DNA of 25,529 nucleotides. Source: Salisapilia sapeloensis (lineage: Eukaryota > Oomycota > Peronosporomycetes > Peronosporales > Salisapiliaceae). Made by a program: the position numbers and the translations under genes. Shown piece after piece: positions 22,601 through 25,529 of the stretch. The stretch is from contig JAADVB010000249.1 of NCBI GenBank assembly GCA_023334545.1, positions 1 to 25,529 on the forward strand, in the 5' to 3' direction. Positions within the stretch are counted from its first letter, which is position 1. Every line of letters starts with the position of its first letter. Below the pieces are notes generated by a model. That model was not told where the DNA came from. It was given only the letters and a program-made list of their open reading frames with translations, and ran no database searches.

Positions 22601-25011
22601 TGCATGATTTGTCTTCTAAGCCTCCAACCAGCTCTTCCGTTCGACGGCCAGCTTCTAGATCCAATCGGCGCTACGCGTCTAGTTCTTACAATGGACTCGA
22701 GGCTTCTTCGACGTGGAAAACGCACTTGGAGCGAGCATGGGGTCCGCGTTCGGCACTAGTCGTAAAGCAGTCGACGGTTGATAGCCGAGACAAGCGCCAG
22801 GGATCCGTCTTGCGTTCCATGTTGTCCAACGCGCAGCTTGTCGGAAGAGATCCACTCAAGTCTCTTTATGATGGACTGCAGAGTCGCTGGCATGCATACG
22901 AATCTCAGTCCACTAGCCACTCTATATGTCTCTACCTTTTCCAGCGCCTGAGTTCGTGTAATACACAAGGTGCCGATGAACCAGTGTCTCGTGACATTAT
23001 CCAGACACTGCTGAAGAGTGGCCATGTTGTGCTCCACCGACGATTCCGAGTTGTTTTTGTCGAGCGATTCGAAGTTGCTCCGACAGAAGAGTCCGAAGCG
23101 GCTGCCATTCGACGGGGTGAGCAGAATGAGGAGATAATGACGCGTCTTCAGGCTGCTATGGACCTCGTCAACCTTGTCACGTACAAGCGGACCTTTGTGC
23201 TCTCACCGAAAGACGGCTACGTCGCTCGATTGCACTCGCAGCATACTATCTGGAGCATGTCCCAGTCGCAGCTGGAAGGAGAGGAGCTCCAAACACTCAA
23301 GCAGCAAACGATGCGAAACAGCTTCCGTCGGCGAATGGAACTGGCCCATGAGTTTTTCCATGACTACGCTCGGCATTTGCGGAGGCTCGGCTTCCAGCAT
23401 CTGCGCACCCTCCAGAGGGATGGTCAGGACGCATCAGAAGCCGGGTTGATCGACGTAAATTCCACCATTGACATTCCAGCGCCATCTAGTACTGCCTCCA
23501 GCACATTGTCGGATGTAGGTGCCATCGCCAACGATTCACAGGCGTTCACTGAGTACTTTTACTTTGCTGGTGTTCCTGGTCGCAGCGGAACGAACACTCG
23601 GAGACAGTCTAGTCATCGTCGGACGGCCAGTCTAGGAAATGGGCATGAAACGCCTGTGCTTTTGCTCGAAGTGACTTGTGACCATCACGGAGTTGGCCTC
23701 GAGGGTGTGCTCGTGACGAAGCGTGACTTGGAGCAGCATGCAAATGGTTACCAGGCTCGCCTGTCATCGAACACTCAGAGCAGTCTGATTGGAAAGGATC
23801 ACCCACTGACTGGTGACCTCGTCGCAGTGGCGTCTGCGTGGCTACGAGCGCACTTGCAAGCCAGCGCATGGGTGTATGGCTTTTGTGTTCGCTCTTTCCA
23901 GCGAAGTCTCACGACGTGGGCGACGGACGACCACAATGAGCGGAAGCTGCCAGCAGCATCTCCGTCCAGGTTTAAATCGGAGAGTGGGAGCTATCAGAAC
24001 TTGGTCAAAGGCCTGCAGTACTTCCTTGAACTCTTTCCTACGCCGCCTTCCGTCAACGTGAGCGCTGGACAGAAACCTCAGCGACGAGCGTCTCTGCCAC
24101 AAGACTGTAGCATTCGGTCGGCGGAAATTGTCCTTGAGCCCATTCTGCTGCAATCCAGCGAAGAAAAGATTCCGCTCCATCACTTGCTTCGCTACGTGGC
24201 GTGCCATGCCGGTCGATACGAAGTGATGGATCTCCTTCAATTTGGATCTCCTGATGCTGTCGTCTGTCAGTCGACTTCAGGGAGCTTTTACAACCGACAG
24301 TCCATCTATGGCTCATCTCCGACGAGGTCCCTACCTCGCTCTGGTGTAGGCTATTCGCTCGTGATCACGACACAGAACCAGACTGTGGTAGACCAATTGC
24401 AGTTGCTCCTCCTACGCTGTGCACCATTGTCGCTAAATAGTGCCCAGACTGGAGTCATCCCAATGGAGCGCGCCATCCAGGAAGCTCGCTCATTCGTCAC
24501 GGAACTGTTCCGCGCAGCTGCAGAGCACTATGAACGCGACTTACTATGGTCACGACTGCTGTATGACGATGTAGAAGGCACTGGTGTGCGTGTTGCTGAA
24601 TCGCTTGGTTTAAAGCCTTCTCAGTTCAGTGTTCACATCGGTCAGCAGCAGCTGGAGCAGTGTCTGAAGCTTTCCGAGTGCAGTAGTCTGGCAGCGATTG
24701 ACCCGATGTTGGGTGAAATGCTGACGCTGGAGGATGTGAGCTGGGATGAACTAGCAATGCAGCTGCGAGACCTGTACTCAGACCAGCTGCGAGAGTATCA
24801 ATTCGGCGATGAGGTTCATCTACTGTTGTTGTGCCCTAACACATTCGACTTAATTTTGCACATACAGCTATCTAACGGGAAGATCATTATCGAGGTGTGC
24901 CGCCGAGAAGAGCCTTTGGATCAGAAGTTCACTCCTGCCCAACGGCGAGTGATTTCGGACTTTGTCAATAGCATCGTGCATTGGCAATGGCGGTCGTTGC
25001 TGTACGATTGA
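13684..25011 (+). CDS. SZT2: SZT2-like giant protein, KICSTOR subunit homologue (3775 aa, single exon)
   Basis: One open frame of 11.3 kb from the first ATG after an in-frame stop to TGA. In animals SZT2 (about 3430 aa) is the scaffold of KICSTOR, which holds GATOR1 at the lysosome so that TORC1 is switched off when amino acids fall. The match I recognise is N-terminal. Residues 122-168 (YDKYRCVICLDASRSSLSI..., ending YLRGLLRP) correspond to the SZT2 start. PSVVLVSDGV (267-276) and the HFVRVGG strand (300-306) follow in the expected order. This part forms a vWA-like domain with DxSxS at 133-137 and Asp274. An acidic insert lies at about 55-105. Two related YFYF(T/A)G segments lie at 1601-1606 and 3291-3296. 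A Ser/Thr/Pro-rich linker spans about 2800-3000. No membrane span or catalytic motif is seen. The length and N-terminus make SZT2 the best call; partners cannot be judged from this window. Confidence 0.87.
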   Translation: MRAARALALASSDIGTVNRATLALWHLRQLLPRLLHADGGSPLDAELDQLVEELGSEHNYDSDEGSEDDKGDGMDLGYGMRVAAVVWDDDDATESEDSRKEEERKNGNSTTQITPATQVSVVYDKYRCVICLDASRSSLSIDPATGRLFLDLLYESVELYLRGLLRPMCIGNITFFPEIHLSVMAQGSRVESLCMLTQDFVVTPANVAVLLQLLRDRIHWLEDDWSSRVPENVQEDEKVGEPERSSLGWMLHNAMFALHSLPATAAPSVVLVSDGVLDFFRTSAYDSLLMQLRRHDMECHFVRVGGSCADPSSAFGFVPDPELLRFVADSTDGRLFDFMALQQACFSSTMEEDVPKQDKQLYDMTSFQKAYFVRYSSVHTIAEPVLRIEDWCVPSSDGSSLLPLRPYEMYREKVHEYRIQADVERIVEARVREGFRLHAIETQRDGEVELESMYHAPSTVADSDSGSEGGGESYRLHFVFLLEWKQNVWVEYVVSCNASDPLQTPNGQELTSSDLYVKMNILSNVAFLRAYEDTMYYRSQSQTPMTGAGTPLALRDFIGSIQNVDRVLLHLMTATASVNASVDASAQFSFASKTNASSTALSAQAQASHPVFNIIGELTPVVWHRWFFVERFELLAVANHASSVDAFYRPANDNEANRSNNFSSMSTTRATNANRRNGGQSLEAPFGIAQVMDMLTPVLSEWSSQTLSKDLYLKFLAPVNDRKVLRHDRSHSGSRRRPRRSASSGKLLEESSASTAPRDGVSKSSLCFIRVEVKNKTICAIHVAFFATGGAAREQEMEDLKEKLVVGINEAVAASSTVPDMDASPSKSVVQSDRLINRLLVTNYTLQQFDTTPSERQEQPVQAAVTEGAWCCGGSELQLRSIFGAYMWHSNWMWEVASVDSLVSAMRRLHESRLQSGFWILDWTMDEDSNGHARTRSVIFGRELLMEDQNGHLKTSLVQYALRRVSDTCLMTSFWMEPQHGFVKARLSPKADTSDSFHWGLRHVVGHDIPVDDMYRHDYHPDYPDAEACPSAADCNPEEAERRSMEKEDERLGGSCNMYLSENDLLRLIQSYLYRSDRHLLSCLYTFDCVMNLRERIELLSQLSKDIEGTVGASWKEEEEIAARNGLLLPPFSTARLLGTARRSTERFLMYLQHDSAEGEVGEKKEEQPMASPANLYLYSMLEKTLRGLSDCEVSWTDFDGNCVGDDPIVSDVIGDETQMHATSEMDSMPVWLKWHGLSPSLQSKRSSQTIHKGKCFAKLVDDDVVVLAFLPSLETLQTRKRPNEGPLESSSHLSSVMEQAKSTIGSQFLGDLHRNSRARSSSSRPGLRAGMSADDIVLLHEQRRSFREGYKSWRMGFHHGSRDQKDGSDYSSSLPFLSSSPGDTEFCHELSRQSPFGCDFHVLIEQQREAPRTGFFQVAFYECSASQLSSKTLEVADKENSNLPLKILQRLFLSPEEAEVGSQGTYKQHVRSKSLGWTHMQGTEVVSTDEEVSLSLTSRRFQRKVKRAHEHNFTRGVYVALREGGELQRSDLAQAISSCVEVPIDLDITLLYRMLQLDASNRTELSFVAASDRRALKKELSKSLEAIVAKIFHRVSDTNYFYFTGAETTTSQDEFSEDEYNLHLLLEDGSEDIESISQTNETFSDNSADELTEEVVKNQSRRLRSTQTMPVRRRLSRRSGGRHQEMADEPSTPSSDEALELLDHHPAVVEDAEFNKEVAVATSTFSAPFFFRFEYRERGSRRYRANEEGQRPHDLPRAKRTQSFNLGSAPVASSMSSGNDGLALRIKSDGKDVARIAEWFTKSPSSRTVLRLVTLTLPNEQLLERSHDYYLRRGAPFDRNDVYTNSEASKAELFASLPLFQRQVISKVRTEIKEWSSMQILSILRRANQITPSIARLVQKLFEDLPSSACSKAKYPLDFVPGTFEGFLDPIDLFRQELLKGTFLHVHENDGVLFVVHPTVDGAAADDSQPAFEVRFWAYLVLGTRDVTLHLHQAENDSTSVSRLETLTSLHMSIANVCKRVNQYLLLLQLHETRSCNSYLLPPDANQSSSPQSPERSESPDKLAHVHDDDGVSGPFFWPGQFACDRQYAAFFKLHERLAPNIALNMLCTSALEQFEVHNRRQTFVYRDRDGHVFYMKIRVASSLDDASTASSDMTGILLEVFGVCKAGEEITLELCRLLERKLDEATQLIMMKLLARNAKFQLTASDVAFVCPSSANPSKVYEYEIPIDATRASAFRYYLCQMLSIAPYIRHLTNATPAQRRASNAASEVNVKWKNWKESVEGRGDEPASSYVSSFDGRGDSMYGAMGELVGAAGGKVQDEVVDHASFVLNLNPELRLSPTFLSLVGKGLGLLHVDLLVRTGDAPADATKVDLSNLDDVLSSIRRLGGETETSQSTIIVRCELFVRGGINSDGLMDYLHTGVKETVVDYAIETTLEDNAKSPENSDSFEPLMGSQSFLPAKVPELLGLLKKSTEMRSASVTRLLHASAFGTWDMSSVVYQLQQGLSCTPDHLQADVYYRNTSGHYEKIEDLTSWQRHEGQTVGDRCYRIVTRLQNEGEIKQPHRTHSAPATSEPKELSAELIHSDSVQSDLSEIDLATSRLSLSRMSTNSSDVLGNSATSFSTTHHHLKEFTESELMLYQPKTGKPLSTNPRDESVSRSFFCCLDISSKDGISFYGYNASYAFLEVLLVHFSRVLTWSQLRENLSRSLALVKTGARAAAPSGAKVVHPRHLYVSGGGNTISKGAFPLPKDAAVAFVPFWQVAADIIEAHSHLPNALKQHQLRLIDGSAFGKYLREAHVIASDADDSRRSRSRSNASLQGISTNESGLKEPSSVSSETQASSGEVRSSKSRGDRPLASPTKTSGSSQTKLRSNAGASNALLAARARARGGLPPGKFGGPPTSRPPTSSTCSDGVAPWDLPIANPKGPKLASAPTSATDVPPTSATSTHSTSSTTNEKDGDKGAAVRSGGNVSLHDLSSKPPTSSSVRRPASRSNRRYASSSYNGLEASSTWKTHLERAWGPRSALVVKQSTVDSRDKRQGSVLRSMLSNAQLVGRDPLKSLYDGLQSRWHAYESQSTSHSICLYLFQRLSSCNTQGADEPVSRDIIQTLLKSGHVVLHRRFRVVFVERFEVAPTEESEAAAIRRGEQNEEIMTRLQAAMDLVNLVTYKRTFVLSPKDGYVARLHSQHTIWSMSQSQLEGEELQTLKQQTMRNSFRRRMELAHEFFHDYARHLRRLGFQHLRTLQRDGQDASEAGLIDVNSTIDIPAPSSTASSTLSDVGAIANDSQAFTEYFYFAGVPGRSGTNTRRQSSHRRTASLGNGHETPVLLLEVTCDHHGVGLEGVLVTKRDLEQHANGYQARLSSNTQSSLIGKDHPLTGDLVAVASAWLRAHLQASAWVYGFCVRSFQRSLTTWATDDHNERKLPAASPSRFKSESGSYQNLVKGLQYFLELFPTPPSVNVSAGQKPQRRASLPQDCSIRSAEIVLEPILLQSSEEKIPLHHLLRYVACHAGRYEVMDLLQFGSPDAVVCQSTSGSFYNRQSIYGSSPTRSLPRSGVGYSLVITTQNQTVVDQLQLLLLRCAPLSLNSAQTGVIPMERAIQEARSFVTELFRAAAEHYERDLLWSRLLYDDVEGTGVRVAESLGLKPSQFSVHIGQQQLEQCLKLSECSSLAAIDPMLGEMLTLEDVSWDELAMQLRDLYSDQLREYQFGDEVHLLLLCPNTFDLILHIQLSNGKIIIEVCRREEPLDQKFTPAQRRVISDFVNSIVHWQWRSLLYD
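22081..22690 (+). other. Low-complexity linker region within the SZT2-like gene
   Basis: About 200 codons here are dominated by Ser, Thr, Pro, Ala, Gly and Arg, with runs such as SATSTHSTSSTTNEK and PPTSRPPTSSTCS. It separates the more ordered middle from the C-terminal third and is probably disordered, a likely site for phosphorylation. The reading frame is intact through it. Confidence 0.7.
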
Positions 25012-25299
25012 AGGAAACCCTTTTATAAGAAGTGAGTAGATGTACGGCGACTGGTTGATCAGGAGTTAAGAGTTGAAGACAGATACAATTACAACTTGTT
25101 TTGAGGGTCTTTTTGAAGTCAGACACTATTCAACTTATTAAAGTGGGAGTGGAATTAACTTTTTCAGAGTAAGGCCTTGCGGAAGGAGCCAAAGTTCAAA
25201 ACTAGTGACCGCTCGGTGCTTTACCGTTATTGAAGTTATGTGGAGTCTGTGATCTCCGAAGGTCGCTTTTTTGACAAAGAGTTTAGGGGGAATAAAAAG

Positions 25300-25399
25300 A
25301 ATGTTACATTTTCAAATTTAAATTAAAAAATGTTACACAATTCGAGAAACTAAAAGAAATGTTACATAATTTCGAGCATAAATGAAAAAAAATGTTACA
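25300..25399 (+). repeat. Four regularly spaced copies of AATGTTACA
   Basis: Copies start at 25300, 25329, 25358 and 25391, giving spacings of 29, 29 and 33 bp. Three are followed by T, making ATGTTACAT, a perfect palindrome around its central T. TTCGAG also recurs between copies (near 25341 and 25371). Such spaced short direct repeats resemble transposase-binding subterminal repeats or an operator-like array; which one cannot be told here. Confidence 0.75.
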
Positions 25400-25407
25400 T
25401 CAGTTAA

Positions 25408-25529
25408 AAATACGAAATTATCAAGGAATTATCAACTATTTCTGGTAAAGTTTGGGGTCAATTAGCAGTATGCGATGAGTATCGTGTAGAGCCACTTGAT
25501 CACCCAGATCTATCAGCGATTGTTAAGTC
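25408..25529 (+). other. Open frame running off the right edge, possible partial exon
   Basis: After a TAA at 25405-25407 the frame is open to the window end (40 codons plus 2 bases). The translation includes GKVWGQLAVCDEYRVEPLDH, which reads like ordinary protein. It has no ATG, so if real it is an internal exon, a fragment, or part of a mobile element. No family was recognised, and 40 open codons is not rare by chance. Confidence 0.25.

Larger units (their letters stand above)
25012..25529. other. AT-rich 3' flank of SZT2-like gene, possible mobile-element edge
   Basis: The first ~200 bp after the stop would be 3' UTR and spacer. From about 25290 the composition turns strongly AT-rich, unlike the genes to the left, and includes the spaced 9-mer array described separately. 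No complete gene is present, and the end of any element lies outside the window. Confidence 0.5.

Overview
The window looks like nuclear DNA from an oomycete, most likely a Peronosporales species (Phytophthora or a downy mildew). Four things point this way. Protein-coding genes are packed head-to-head and tail-to-tail with short gaps. Most genes have no introns, and the few introns are very short (52-65 bp, one of 165 bp) with clear GT...AG ends. A match to the oomycete Inr core promoter lies just upstream of a secreted-protein gene. The gene content is clearly eukaryotic (COQ5, METTL18/HPM1, RING-H2, PDZ, SZT2). The species cannot be fixed from sequence alone. I see no rRNA, tRNA, CRISPR array, complete transposon or RXLR/CRN-type effector.

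Layout. The left edge (about 1-90) holds a possible truncated gene end, then about 1.6 kb of AT-richer DNA with no convincing gene. A gene on the minus strand (1724-4339) encodes an 871-residue protein with five EF-hand modules. It is divergent from METTL18/HPM1 (4624-5544, two exons), a protein-histidine methyltransferase. METTL18 is convergent with mitochondrial COQ5 (minus, 5580-6395), leaving only 35 bp between stop codons. A divergent region of about 540 bp leads to a small secreted Ala/Ser-rich, probably GPI-anchored protein (6938-7327). A six-exon gene (8086-9977) encodes a mitochondrially targeted glutamate-dehydrogenase-family protein. After a 1.3 kb gap comes a three-PDZ protein (11307-12446), convergent with a membrane RING-H2 E3 ligase (minus, 12563-13538, two exons). 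The ligase gene shares a 145-bp divergent promoter with a giant single-exon gene (13684-25011, 3775 aa) that I identify as an SZT2-like KICSTOR subunit. The last 500 bp is AT-rich and carries four regularly spaced copies of a near-palindromic 9-mer, then a short open frame running off the window, which may be the edge of a mobile element.

How the genes relate. They are housekeeping and signalling genes rather than one pathway. COQ5 and the GDH-like protein are both predicted mitochondrial. METTL18 would act on ribosomal protein L3, SZT2 would tether GATOR1 to lysosomes for amino-acid control of TORC1, and the RING protein is a membrane ubiquitin ligase. The most notable observation is that the GDH-like protein keeps the family fold and Rossmann motif but has lost the residues that normally bind glutamate and perform catalysis. 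It therefore looks like a pseudoenzyme or a protein with a new function. The second is the SZT2-like protein itself, which keeps a vWA-type N-terminal domain with a complete DxSxS motif.
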